Part shown: positions 8,652-16,355 of the stretch, one piece after another | How the letters are laid out: the number at the start of each line of letters is the position of its first letter | How positions within the stretch are numbered: position 1 is the stretch's first letter | Origin: Geoanaerobacter pelophilus | Lineage (GTDB): Bacteria; Desulfobacterota; Desulfuromonadia; Geobacterales; DSM-12255 | DNA length: 64,000 nt | Direction: 5' to 3' | Assembly (NCBI RefSeq): GCF_018476885.1 | Contig: NZ_JAHCVJ010000012.1 | Coordinates: 1 to 64,000, forward strand | Position numbers and translations under genes: made by a program | Notes under the pieces: generated by a model | The model's input: only the letters and a program-made list of their open reading frames with translations | Told to the model about the DNA's origin: nothing | The model's database searches: none

Positions 8652-9204
8652 CCTCCCCCCTGAACAGCCCAATCAACTCATCATCCCTAGCCTCGCAGTC
8701 GGCTCGGCGGAGCAAATCCAATATTGGGCTCGCGTTGGTATTGCAATCGTGGTGATGGCGTATCGCAAGGATGACAGCTAAGGCTTCCCTGGTCGTCAGC
8801 CTGCCATCAATCAAGCGTTCCATGGCAACAGCGCCGGCACGGGCGTGCTTGGTCATGGTGTACTCGCCCGGCAGCTGGTTGCAGATACGTGGAATCTTGC
8901 CAATGTCGTGAGCGAGGCAAGCGATAATGCCTAGGGGGTAAAGGAGTTGCCGGTGATCGACCATTGCTTGGAACTTTCGGGCGACATGTATCGAGTGATC
9001 CCGCAGAGAGATTTTTGCCAGTATTGAGTGCGTTGAGGTGGTGCCTGTTGCCCTCGATTGGGGGAACTTGTTGTAGATTGAGGAGACATATCCCTCTTTG
9101 TCGAGGATTGCCAGGATATCGACCGCGACCGCGAGGTGCGCCGGCGGTAAGATTGAGGTGCAACTTTCTAATATTTCGTTGATTTCGTAATTGAAGATCT
9201 GCAT
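8647..9204 (-). CDS. HD-domain protein (putative metal-dependent phosphohydrolase)
   Basis: A 185-residue HD-superfamily protein. The metal-binding pattern is complete: H in RDHSIHVARKF, the HD pair in LAHDIGKIP, H in TKHARAG, HH in IRHHHDCN, and D in LRRADCEAR. Family members hydrolyse phosphate or nucleotide substrates; the substrate here is unknown. The start has AGGAGG 5 nt upstream. The frame ends in TGA right after a run of six Gs, beyond which an open +1 frame continues, so the annotated C-terminus may be artificially short. It is first in a leftward operon with two further proteins and an AlpA-like regulator. Confidence 0.7.
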   Translation of the reverse strand: MQIFNYEINEILESCTSILPPAHLAVAVDILAILDKEGYVSSIYNKFPQSRATGTTSTHSILAKISLRDHSIHVARKFQAMVDHRQLLYPLGIIACLAHDIGKIPRICNQLPGEYTMTKHARAGAVAMERLIDGRLTTREALAVILAIRHHHDCNTNASPILDLLRRADCEARDDELIGLFRGEA

Positions 9205-9655
9205 TTCGTCCTCCTGTTGCGGTTATGACTATGACCACCCATGTATTATTTGTTACCGGCTGCACCCCTGAAATGGGCCATTAACATGAATGTAGTGACC
9301 AATATGTCGAAATTATTCATAAAAATTGATGAAAAAAATTTTTACGGACTCGGAGTAATGCTGCCACCTTAATTAAAACCCGGTTGCGACCCGGACAAGT
9401 TGTTGAGTTGATGATAATGTTGAACGCTCAGGAGCCGCAGTCGGAGTCAGCGAAGGGGGCGTCATGCCGGCAATGCCAACCTGTGACAAGTAATGAAAAT
9501 GAGGGGGCAAATCTGGTGAGACGAGGAAGAGGCCATTTGAAAATTTGTCAGCTCAGTAAAACTTTATAAAAATAATGACCAGTTTTTCAGACGATGGCTG
9601 TCTGAAAGCAGGCATTTCAGATGGAGAGCGATTGTCGACGGCTGAGTGATCTGGC
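9205..9655. other. Divergent regulatory region of the mobile segment
   Basis: About 450 bp between the leftward HD operon and the rightward repressor gene. No gene is supported. It holds an AT-rich patch near 9300-9355 (AATATGTCGAAATTATT resembles the TGTCGAAATATACG context of the operators further right) and the inverted repeat TTTCAGAC-gatggct-GTCTGAAA at 9586-9608, a possible regulator site. Confidence 0.4.
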
Positions 9656-9690
9656 TTGAACGGACCGCCGGGGTCGTGTATATAACTCTC
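9656..9690 (+). promoter_or_regulatory. Sigma70 promoter giving a probably leaderless repressor mRNA
   Basis: TTGAAC (9656-9661), a 17-bp spacer and TATATA (9679-9684) with TG just before it. The predicted start site falls at about 9691, which is the A of the ATG. No Shine-Dalgarno sequence precedes that ATG, so the transcript would be leaderless, as for lambda cI. TCGTGTATA at the -10 resembles the operator half-site TCGTATA. Confidence 0.6.
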
Positions 9691-9915
9691 ATGACATCTA
9701 AAGACGAATACCGCATCAAAAGAGTCAAACATGCTCTCATTGACAAGGGATTGTCGTTTCGGAAGTGGTGCGAGGAGAACGACGTACCACATAGCGTTGC
9801 GAGGGACCTTGTGTATGGGCGGCTTACCGGAAACAAGAGCGTAAAAATGCGGGCAGTAAAGGCCATTTTGGAAAGGGAGTTCGGTCAGGACCTTTTCGAA
9901 GAAAACGCGGCATAA
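9691..9915 (+). CDS. Small phage-type helix-turn-helix repressor
   Basis: A 74-residue basic protein: KHALIDKGLSFRKWCEEN followed by VPHSVARDLVYGRL forms a helix-turn-helix like those of small Cro/CI- or Ner-type regulators. Start at 9691 because a good promoter lies immediately upstream, whose start site coincides with the ATG; a longer frame from 9646 would run across that promoter. It is followed by two palindromic operator-like sites at 9930-9950 and 9999-10019, the first inside the next promoter. Repression of the downstream genes and autoregulation are inferred. Confidence 0.65.
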   Translation: MTSKDEYRIKRVKHALIDKGLSFRKWCEENDVPHSVARDLVYGRLTGNKSVKMRAVKAILEREFGQDLFEENAA

Positions 9916-9923
9916 TTTTTTTA

Positions 9924-9952
9924 TTGAAATATACGACCAATAATCGTATAAT
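9924..9952 (+). promoter_or_regulatory. Consensus promoter with palindromic operator in its spacer
   Basis: TTGAAA (9924-9929), 17 bp, TATAAT (9947-9952). The palindrome TATACGA-ccaataa-TCGTATA (9930-9950, 7-bp perfect arms) fills the spacer, so a bound repressor would block RNA polymerase. It would drive the genes from 10044. Confidence 0.75.
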
Positions 9953-9963
9953 AACCAAAAATG

Positions 9964-9990
9964 GCACTCGTCGATTGAGTGCTTATTGTT
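9964..9990 (+). terminator. Hairpin in the 5' leader (possible attenuator)
   Basis: GCACTC-gtcgatt-GAGTGC perfect 6-bp stem at 9964-9982, followed by TTATTGTTTG. It lies just after the predicted start site of the operator-controlled promoter; it may be a weak terminator or attenuator. Confidence 0.4.
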
Positions 9991-9998
9991 TGTCGAAA

Positions 9999-10019
9999 TA
10001 TACGAACAATTGACGTAAA
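9999..10019 (+). promoter_or_regulatory. Second operator-like site
   Basis: TATACGA-acaattg-ACGTAAA: same 21-bp geometry as the operator at 9930-9950, with an exact left half-site and 5 of 7 matches in the right. It is located 25-45 bp before the next start codon. Confidence 0.5.
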
Positions 10020-10043
10020 TGCTACGACAGAAAGGAGATTACA

Positions 10044-10412
10044 ATGGCTAGAAGCTTCTCGGAGATGAAAAAGTGGGTTAAGCGCAACAGCAACGTGACC
10101 CTGGATAAACTCAGGCTGGAGGACGCAAAGGAACTTGATGCGTTTGCTGCTGAACACACCATGGAATTTATTAGGCTTGCTCGGATAGGTGTGGAGCTGC
10201 GATGCCGGCAAACGGGCTTGCCGATGCCGTCATCTTCGGAAATGATGATCAAGACATGCTTCGTAATCAGGTTGATGATCATGATTGCGAAAGACCAGTA
10301 CGAGGGATTGCCAGAAACTCCTCTCTTTGAGCCAGATGGGGTCGCGTTGATCAACAGCCGCGCATACAAGGCATGGCACGCAATGAATTCAGGCATCGGC
10401 GCTCTGGCATAA
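10044..10412 (+). CDS. Hypothetical protein under repressor control
   Basis: A 122-residue soluble protein, basic N-terminus (MARSFSEMKKWVKRN), no recognised domain and no signal peptide. AAAGGAG 8 nt before the ATG supports the start. It is first in a rightward group with the HNH endonuclease, behind two operator-like palindromes. Size and position resemble early genes of phages or integrative elements; the function is unknown. Confidence 0.55.
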   Translation: MARSFSEMKKWVKRNSNVTLDKLRLEDAKELDAFAAEHTMEFIRLARIGVELRCRQTGLPMPSSSEMMIKTCFVIRLMIMIAKDQYEGLPETPLFEPDGVALINSRAYKAWHAMNSGIGALA

Positions 10413-10433
10413 TCCTGAAATCGGAGGTGGAAA

Positions 10434-10850
10434 ATGGAATCAACTGAGAGCAAAACCCCGTATCTTTCAAGTAAAAACCACTTATGGGATAACGCGAAAT
10501 CATTCAGAAACAGCGCGGGGTACATCGTCTTGTATGTTTATGACCCAGTTGCGAAAAAGACTCTGCATCGCATGCTGCACATTGTCCTATGGGAACGTGC
10601 GCATGGCAAAAGGGTGCCGCCGCGTTGCTGCATTCATCACCTAAACGGCATTACTGACGACAATCGTGTCGAAAACCTGCTCTGTGTTCCGAAAACAATG
10701 CATATGCGGCTCCACCGAGATCTGAAAAGACTTTCTCAAAGCCTGTCGCCGGTTTTTTTCAACATCAAGCGGCATGCGATCATCAGTGAGCATGTTGATC
10801 AGATAACAGAACATCAAAAGCGGCGGGAACGATGGGGGATTCATTCCTAG
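10434..10850 (+). CDS. HNH endonuclease (HNH_3-type)
   Basis: A 138-residue protein with a clear HNH core: CCIHHLNGITDDNRVENL (about residues 64-82) supplies the catalytic His pair and Asn, followed by an MHMRLHRDL helix. This is the small phage/free-standing endonuclease type that nicks or cuts DNA using a beta-beta-alpha-metal fold. GGAGG precedes the ATG. The gene lies 21 bp after its neighbour and its end overlaps the leader of the next gene. It may serve in mobility of the segment or be a parasitic endonuclease gene. Confidence 0.75.
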   Translation: MESTESKTPYLSSKNHLWDNAKSFRNSAGYIVLYVYDPVAKKTLHRMLHIVLWERAHGKRVPPRCCIHHLNGITDDNRVENLLCVPKTMHMRLHRDLKRLSQSLSPVFFNIKRHAIISEHVDQITEHQKRRERWGIHS

Positions 10851-10870
10851 CCTTGAAAAGGAGGGTCTCT

Positions 10871-11350
10871 ATGTGGGGATGTAAGCCGCTGAACCTGGAG
10901 TTGATACGCACCAACTTGCGCTACGGAGAAGTGTCATTGAAAAAAATGGGAGAACTTATTCCCGTCTACGTGCCAGGGTGCAAGTACTCCCCGGTTGTCC
11001 CAGAAACGCGAATCTGGGCTTGGGAACAGGGTACGAGCAGGAGTATCCCTGAGTATGTCTATTTCGCATATGGATCGATTCTGATTTGCGATTGGTCCAG
11101 CGACCGCCATGAGATCGACATGTGTCACCATAGAGAGATGGATGCCTTCTATGGGGGATTATTAAACCCTAGCTATGGACAAGTGCTGGCACTGATTCAC
11201 GACGTAAGGCAGCGGGGCGATCCGGGTGATCAGCAGTTGCTTGACCAGCTTGAGAGTATAAAACAGGGCTGGGAGCAGAATTTCCAAAACACAGCTGGTC
11301 TTGATTTCGGGCCGGTTTGGGTCGAGAAGATCGAAGATCTGTTCAGTTAA
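10871..11350 (+). CDS. Hypothetical protein, last gene of the mobile segment
   Basis: A 159-residue protein from the ATG at 10871, which has AAGGAGGG upstream; a longer frame starting at 10832 would overlap the HNH gene and has no better site. The N-terminal LIRTNLRYGEVSLKKMG followed by TRIWAWEQGTS resembles a degenerate Cro-type helix-turn-helix, but this is uncertain. The remainder is acidic with no known motif. A strong terminator follows within 15 bp. Confidence 0.5.
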   Translation: MWGCKPLNLELIRTNLRYGEVSLKKMGELIPVYVPGCKYSPVVPETRIWAWEQGTSRSIPEYVYFAYGSILICDWSSDRHEIDMCHHREMDAFYGGLLNPSYGQVLALIHDVRQRGDPGDQQLLDQLESIKQGWEQNFQNTAGLDFGPVWVEKIEDLFS

Positions 11351-11362
11351 AGATACGTTTTG

Positions 11363-11390
11363 AAGGGTCGTTAGAAATAACGGCCCTTTT
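11363..11390 (+). terminator. Rho-independent terminator
   Basis: AAGGGtCGTTA-gaaa-TAACGgCCCTT hairpin (11 bp stem with one T-G pair, GNRA-like loop) followed by TT, 12 bp after the preceding stop codon. Confidence 0.8.
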
Positions 11391-11419
11391 GTATAGATTT
11401 ATTTTCCACGTGCCATTGA

Positions 11420-11609
11420 GAGACAGCGTCAGCAATAGAGCTTTATGGTGTTGAAATTGGTGGAGCGGGAGGAATACTACTCAACATCACAGGTAGTAGC
11501 AGTATGACAATGGATGATTTTTACATCATATCTAAGGTCATACATGAGAAGGCCTCAGAGGATGCCACGATAATTATTGGAATGGTTATAAATGAAGAGA
11601 TGGATGTCA
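11420..11609 (+). pseudogene. ftsZ-like internal fragment
   Basis: One frame encodes ETASAIELYGVEIGGAGG, ILLNITGSSSMTMDDFY and KASEDATIIIGMVINEEM in succession. This closely follows the FtsZ middle region (GA.G.L.NITG..DMTL.E... / EDANIIFGTVIDE). A TGA lies directly before the fragment, there is no start codon, and homology stops at 11609, six bases from the end of the oppositely oriented heme-sensor remnant. It is about 63 codons of a gene that is normally about 380, so a decayed rearrangement scar rather than a gene. Confidence 0.7.
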
Positions 11610-11614
11610 AACAG

Positions 11615-12216
11615 TCAAGATTCGATCGCTCTGATCGTGCCGGCAGACTCGTTGAATCCGCCCTGTCCTGAATAGATCTGCTGAAGTACTATCGGTGCAT
11701 CGGAGCGCTTGCCGTGACAGAGAATGCATGCCTGGTTGGTCTCGAGGAACGGTTTGGCGAAGAGCAGGTATTTCTTCCCGTCAATGCTCCTGATCTCGAT
11801 ATGTTCTTTCAGGTCGCGTCGCTCATTGAACAGTTTATCAGCCATGCCTCCCGGTCATCGGCTATGTTGACCGGATTTCTGGGGGGTAGCGAGGCCATTT
11901 TGTAGTAGACGAGGGGAAGCCCTTCTTTCTCTCGCTCCTTGTTGAAGAGGCCGTGCATGACCCGGATGATATATGACGACGAGAGGAGTTGTGGCGCATA
12001 GAAGTCCTTGGCGACCCTCCCCTCGTCTTTGGCCTTGTAGTAGGTCGGGTGCATTACCTGCTGGATGTAGGCATGAAATGACCGGTGTGAGAGGATGATG
12101 CTCTGGAGGTTCTCTTCAGCCTTGTGCACAACATACCTAGTGACAGCAGTGTAGGTCAGAACGCCGATAACGGCTGTCAACGCTACAGCAAATAACAGTT
12201 GCCGGAATGTTTTCAT
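11615..12216 (-). pseudogene. Tll0287-like (DUF3365) heme-sensor protein, frameshifted and truncated
   Basis: From the ATG at 12216 (AAGGAG upstream) a membrane anchor (LLFAVALTAVIGVLTY) is followed by the DUF3365-type sensing domain (HAYIQQVMHPTYYKA, NPVNIADDREAWL). Near 11845 the frame is lost by an apparent 1-nt deletion, and homology continues in the next frame with LFNERRDLKE, ACILCHGKRSDAP (CxxCH heme site) and YSGQGGFNE.AGTIRAIES, then a stop at 11615. Intact homologues normally continue into HAMP/PAS/kinase modules. The 3' loss coincides with the ftsZ-like fragment. It lies 57 bp downstream of the histidine kinase gene in the same orientation. Confidence 0.7.
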
Positions 12217-12272
12217 CACTACTCCTTGGGTGAATTGCATATTTATCGACAATTCGAGTGACAGTTCTTGCC

Positions 12273-13715
12273 TTAGATAAAACTGCTCCCGAGGGTAAAT
12301 CGAAAAACAGCGCCGCAGTTTTTCTGTCCTTCACCGCTTATGTTACCGCCATGCAGATCGATTATCCTTTTTACTGTGGCAAGACCAATGCCTGACCCCT
12401 CAAACTCTCTGCCATGCAGACGCTGAAATGCGGTGAACAGTTTATCAGCGTAAGCCATGTCGAATCCGACACCATTATCTCTTATATAGAACTGTTCAAC
12501 TCCGTCTATAATTTCTCTTCCAAATTCTATTTCTGCATTTTCTGTCATGGATGTGTATTTCCACGCGTTCGCAAACAGATTCTGAATTGCATTTTCTAGC
12601 AGCATCTTGTCACCGATTGTTGTGAGGTTTTCCTCAATTGTAACTTTGATGGAACGTCCAGGAGAGGTATCTCTCAGCATTGATGCAACACTTTCAGCAA
12701 TTTCGGAAAGATTCACCGGCACTTTGCACATAGTGGCATTTCTAATTTTTGCAAGATGCAGCATTGAATCAATCATCTTGTCCATTCTGTTTGTGGCATT
12801 GCTGATACGATCTACTATGAACATTTCTTCTGTGCTCAGTTTTTCACAGCACTCTTGAGAAAGAATGGAACAAAAACCGATTATGTGACGCAATGGGGCT
12901 CTCAGATCATGAGAAACCGAGTAACTGAAGGCTTCAAGGTCCTGGTTTGAACATTCCAAAGCCTGCCTCTGCCGAAGCAAATCCTCGTTGAGACAATTGA
13001 GTTCCACCAGCGTAGTTTCGAGCCTGGCAGTTCTTTCTGCGATTTTTGATTCTAACGAAAGATTGAGTTCTCGGATTTCATTTTCAGCGTTTTTGATCTC
13101 GGTTATATCGCTATTGCTCCCCCTGATACCCAGGAATTCGCCACTTTCATTCGAAATAGGCCTGCATACATGTCTTATCCAGCGGACTCTGCCATTTTTA
13201 GTCACTATTCTTACATGAACCTCTTCGAATTCACCTTGCTCGCTATGGTGGCTTTTATGGGCTAGCCATATTTGTTTGTCATCCGAATGAATTATCTTAT
13301 CAAGAAGTGAAGGGTCTGAAATGAAATCTGATGGGGAGTAACCGGTCAGTTTGAATGCTGCTGGAGAGACATAATGAAGTGTTCCGTCAGGAGAAAGGAG
13401 GTAGGTGAGATCGGTGGCGAAATCGGTAACTGTTCGGTAGCGATCTTCACTTATTGAAAGCAACATCATTGTTTTTCTAAGCCGTTCCTGCCAAATGGCA
13501 AGCAAGAGTCCGCTGCCACCACCAAAAATAACCGGAACGACGAAAGCCCTGGGAGTTAAACTGATTGCCACTCCCATCAGTCTTCTCTGTATCATTGAAA
13601 ACAGGATCAGCAGTAATGCGCCACAAATAACATATGTGAGAGTTCTTACGGCAATTGCCTTTACTTCAGAGCCCTCTGTCAGATTATCAACTGATTTTGT
13701 GGGCTGAAGTTTCAT
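12273..13715 (-). CDS. Membrane PAS sensor histidine kinase
   Basis: 480 residues. Two N-terminal membrane helices (about 25-45 and 58-78), a PAS/PAC domain (about 95-215), a coiled coil (LNLSLESKIAERTARLE), then HisKA with the H-box SYSVSHDLRAPLRHI. The ATPase domain has N-box NLFANAWKY, G1 DNGVGFDM and G2 GSGIGLATVKRII. This is the bacteriophytochrome-like kinase class common in Geobacter. All catalytic boxes are intact. No response regulator is adjacent; the downstream gene is a broken periplasmic heme-sensor, so the original signalling unit is probably damaged. Confidence 0.85.
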   Translation of the reverse strand: MKLQPTKSVDNLTEGSEVKAIAVRTLTYVICGALLLILFSMIQRRLMGVAISLTPRAFVVPVIFGGGSGLLLAIWQERLRKTMMLLSISEDRYRTVTDFATDLTYLLSPDGTLHYVSPAAFKLTGYSPSDFISDPSLLDKIIHSDDKQIWLAHKSHHSEQGEFEEVHVRIVTKNGRVRWIRHVCRPISNESGEFLGIRGSNSDITEIKNAENEIRELNLSLESKIAERTARLETTLVELNCLNEDLLRQRQALECSNQDLEAFSYSVSHDLRAPLRHIIGFCSILSQECCEKLSTEEMFIVDRISNATNRMDKMIDSMLHLAKIRNATMCKVPVNLSEIAESVASMLRDTSPGRSIKVTIEENLTTIGDKMLLENAIQNLFANAWKYTSMTENAEIEFGREIIDGVEQFYIRDNGVGFDMAYADKLFTAFQRLHGREFEGSGIGLATVKRIIDLHGGNISGEGQKNCGAVFRFTLGSSFI

Positions 13716-13885
13716 ATTTTTCCTTCTACAAAGGCGCCTGATTCAATAATTATCAACCTGACTGTAGTTCGGGAATAAATGTCCATGAAACTATACGAAA
13801 CATTGATCGGTATGCTCTCTCAGTGCATAAAAAGTAGCAGAGATTCACGCATATACAACCGTGAAATATGATCTGTATATATACA

Positions 13886-14293
13886 TCAGTGGGAGTTATA
13901 GGCATTGATGATAAACTCCGGAGGGTCCATAATGACCTTTTTCACGGTGCAGAGTTCGGCTGTCTTGACAATGGCGTTGCGGTATTTCTCGGGAAAGCCA
14001 GGTGGCAGCATGATATCGATGGTCAGTCTGGAAAGTCGCTTCTTGCCGTTATCATCGGCAACGAACTCCATCTTCTGAGTGAGTTCGAGCCCTGCGGTGT
14101 CAATCTGTCGCTGCTGACAGAAACTGAGAACATAAATTCCGGCGCAGGTGCCAAGTGACGATAGAAAATAGATGAAAGGGCTCGGCGCAGTTCCCTCCCC
14201 GCCTTCTTCCACCGGTTGGTCAGTTGGAACTATCATACCGTTCATTTCAGCATTGGCCTTCTTGCCGCCAGGAAAGGTAATCTTCATCTCCAT
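13886..14293 (-). CDS. OsmC-family protein
   Basis: A 135-residue OsmC/Ohr-like protein: APSPFIYFLSSLGTCAGIYVLSF carries the first conserved Cys, and AELCTVKKVI the second, the usual peroxide- or thiol-reactive pair. Start at 14293 (GGAGG 8 nt upstream) rather than an in-frame ATG further up. Family members reduce organic hydroperoxides or handle reactive sulfur. It is the last gene of a leftward run with CcdA, thioredoxin-like and rhodanese genes, consistent with periplasmic/cytoplasmic thiol chemistry. Confidence 0.75.
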   Translation of the reverse strand: MEMKITFPGGKKANAEMNGMIVPTDQPVEEGGEGTAPSPFIYFLSSLGTCAGIYVLSFCQQRQIDTAGLELTQKMEFVADDNGKKRLSRLTIDIMLPPGFPEKYRNAIVKTAELCTVKKVIMDPPEFIINAYNSH

Positions 14294-14320
14294 GGTACGA
14301 TCCTCCATTACATTTAACGT

Positions 14321-14965
14321 TTAAAACGCAAAATTGCCGATTACGACAGCATACAACCCAAATCCAACAAGAATCGCGCCAGATGCGTACCTAAAGACCT
14401 TGTCATGTCGTGCCAGCGCCTTGATCCTGCTTTGCAGGAGATGAGACGAATAGGCCAGTATCAGCATCGGCACTGCTAATCCCATCGAGTAAAAGCCGAG
14501 CAGGGTAATGCCGTATGTCAGTTGGCCATTTGTTCCCACCATGGTCAGAATACTCGACAGGAAAGGCCCGACACACGGGACCCATACCAAACCAAGCGCC
14601 ATGCCGAGAACAAACGCACCGAGTCGCCCTTCGCCCTTTACATGGAGGTTTGATAGTGCGGTTATCCTCTTAAAGATGCTGATATCAAAGATCACCATCA
14701 AACCCAGTGCAATGATGACTATAGAACCGGCAATCTCTATGTATCGGGTACGTCCAACCAGCATGGCGCCAAAAAGCGAGGATATGGCTCCCATTATCAT
14801 AAATGACAGTGAGAGCCCCATCACCAGAATCATTGGTCTGAGCCTGTCTTTACGCTCAGCTCCGGCCATGATGATCGGGACAACCGGAAGAACACATGGC
14901 GACATCACACTTGCCAGTCCGGCTCCGACTGCAAGCAGTATGCTGGAGATGCCGAGTTCGATCAT
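14321..14965 (-). CDS. ccdA: CcdA/DsbD-type transmembrane electron-transfer protein
   Basis: 214 residues with six hydrophobic segments. The paired redox cysteines sit in SPCVLP (C24, helix 1) and WVPCVGP (near residue 115, helix 4), the CcdA signature. CcdA carries electrons from cytoplasmic thioredoxin across the membrane to periplasmic thioredoxin-like partners. The start overlaps the stop of the thioredoxin-like gene upstream, so the two are probably a functional couple. Confidence 0.85.
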   Translation of the reverse strand: MIELGISSILLAVGAGLASVMSPCVLPVVPIIMAGAERKDRLRPMILVMGLSLSFMIMGAISSLFGAMLVGRTRYIEIAGSIVIIALGLMVIFDISIFKRITALSNLHVKGEGRLGAFVLGMALGLVWVPCVGPFLSSILTMVGTNGQLTYGITLLGFYSMGLAVPMLILAYSSHLLQSRIKALARHDKVFRYASGAILVGFGLYAVVIGNFAF

Positions 14966-15360
14966 TTAACGCCATCCAGTGAAGCAGAGAGTGTTTCCTG
15001 GCTTTGGATTCCAGGAGGGAATACGCGTGAAATCTTTCCGGACTTATCTACCAGAACCAGTGATGGAAGGCTTCTGACGCCGTAATCGTAAAATGCTTTC
15101 TGATCGTTCTTATTCATGGCATTCACACTGGCGATATTGAAATTCCCTTTTCTATCCTGCGACAGTTTGTCGAGAATCCCTTTTTGCGCCTTGCATGGTC
15201 CACCGTTAGGGTTCTGGAAAAATACTAGGGTGGGTTTGCCGTTGGCACCGATGGTCTGCTTCAGTTCGGGTGTACTCAATGGCGCGGTTGCAGCGGCCAG
15301 AGCAATAGTCGCTGTTGCCAGCAAAGTCAGTGTCAGTAACGAGAAAAATGCTTTCTTCAT
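14962..15360 (-). CDS. Exported thioredoxin-like protein with a single active-site Cys
   Basis: 132 residues: signal peptide (KKAFFSLLTLTLLATATIALA) followed by a thioredoxin fold with TLVFFQNPNGGPCKAQ and the cis-Pro loop VRSLPSLVLVD. The usual WCxxC is reduced to GGPC, so only one redox Cys remains, as in monothiol or scaffold-type thioredoxins. Start at 15360 is supported by GGAGG. Coupled to ccdA downstream. A single Cys would favour mixed-disulfide or metal(loid)-thiol chemistry over classical dithiol exchange (inference). The first Cys position is not a UGA codon. Confidence 0.75.
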   Translation of the reverse strand: MKKAFFSLLTLTLLATATIALAAATAPLSTPELKQTIGANGKPTLVFFQNPNGGPCKAQKGILDKLSQDRKGNFNIASVNAMNKNDQKAFYDYGVRSLPSLVLVDKSGKISRVFPPGIQSQETLSASLDGVK

Positions 15361-15385
15361 ACGTGCCTCCAATTTTGTTTTTGTG

Positions 15386-16354
15386 TCAGGTCGCAACTTT
15401 GCCGAACATTTTATCCGTTAATTTTACATACCAGGCTGCCGACTGAACCTGAATGATGTAGGCTAGGGCGATTACCAGAGCCGCATCCGATCCAGCGGTT
15501 CCGAAAGCATTCATGGCCACTGCAAGGGCAATCGACAGATTGCGCATGACTGTGCCGTAGACCAGCGCGATAGCGTCTCCGCGTTTAAGGAATAACTTCC
15601 CGACAATGGTGCTGAGCAGATAGTTGGTTACGTAAAGAATCGAAAGTGGGATGAATATTTGGAACAATGACTCCGGAGTCGCCAGTATTGCGCGTGCTTT
15701 GAGTGCGATTGCGATGAACACAATCCCCAGGACACCGATTGTTGACAGCCCCGGGAAGCGTGGAGCCCAGGTCTCCTGGAAGACTTTTTGCGTAAAGCGT
15801 TTTATCAGCCACTGCTGGGTGGCATAACCGGCAACCATTGGCAGGAAAACGATAACCGCAATCTGCTTCATGACCGCAGGCGTATCAACGGTCACATGAG
15901 CACTGAGAAGCCACTGAACATAGAACGGTGTCGCTAGTGAACCGAGAATAAGACCGACTACTGTCATCTTGACAGCTGCTTCAAGGTTACCCTTTGCGAA
16001 ACCGGTCCATGAGATGGTCATGCCGCTTGTCGGTACCAATGCAGCCAGTAGCAAGCCAAGGGCCATATACGGCTGCTGGGCAAAAAAGAGCCTGCCGAGG
16101 CCATATGCGACAAAAGGTACGATCGCGAAATTGATGAACTGGGTCAGCAACTGAGCCTTGCCGTCTCCACCCTCCAGTACCTTTTTCAGTTTGAGAGTTA
16201 CCATCATCGGGTAGACCATCAGGAAGGTGAACGGTACAATCCAACTTTTTAGAAATCCGGCATCGAACACTGCACCGAAGGCAAAGCCAAGCAGCATCAT
16301 GGTTGGAATGGCTAACAGCAGGTTCTTGTTCAGTTTTGTCAGTAACGCCCACAT
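15386..16354 (-). CDS. ACR3/bile-acid-sodium-symporter-family permease
   Basis: 322 residues with about ten membrane helices; typical BASS/ACR3 features include VYPMMVTLKLKKV, LVPTSGMTISWTGFAKGN and YGTVMRNLSIALAVAMNAFG. ACR3 proteins export arsenite; other BASS members carry organic anions. Annotated genomes call such proteins arsenic resistance protein, but the ACR3 catalytic Cys cannot be confirmed here. Two bases separate it from the DUF302 gene upstream. Its neighbours point to metalloid or sulfur-compound export. Confidence 0.7.
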   Translation of the reverse strand: MWALLTKLNKNLLLAIPTMMLLGFAFGAVFDAGFLKSWIVPFTFLMVYPMMVTLKLKKVLEGGDGKAQLLTQFINFAIVPFVAYGLGRLFFAQQPYMALGLLLAALVPTSGMTISWTGFAKGNLEAAVKMTVVGLILGSLATPFYVQWLLSAHVTVDTPAVMKQIAVIVFLPMVAGYATQQWLIKRFTQKVFQETWAPRFPGLSTIGVLGIVFIAIALKARAILATPESLFQIFIPLSILYVTNYLLSTIVGKLFLKRGDAIALVYGTVMRNLSIALAVAMNAFGTAGSDAALVIALAYIIQVQSAAWYVKLTDKMFGKVAT

Positions 16355-16355
16355 A

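Noticed and set aside
6801-9204. HD proteins as MobH-type conjugative relaxases
   Set aside because: HD motifs alone are shared by many families; no relaxase C-terminal domain, coupling protein or type IV secretion gene is visible.
9384-9569. 61-codon frame on the + strand in the divergent regulatory region
   Set aside because: Starts with TTG, no ribosome site, composition not protein-like, lies across regulatory repeats.
14962-15360. The exported thioredoxin-like protein as a third selenoprotein
   Set aside because: The missing first Cys is encoded by a normal Gly/Asn codon, not by UGA, and no SECIS-like hairpin is seen.
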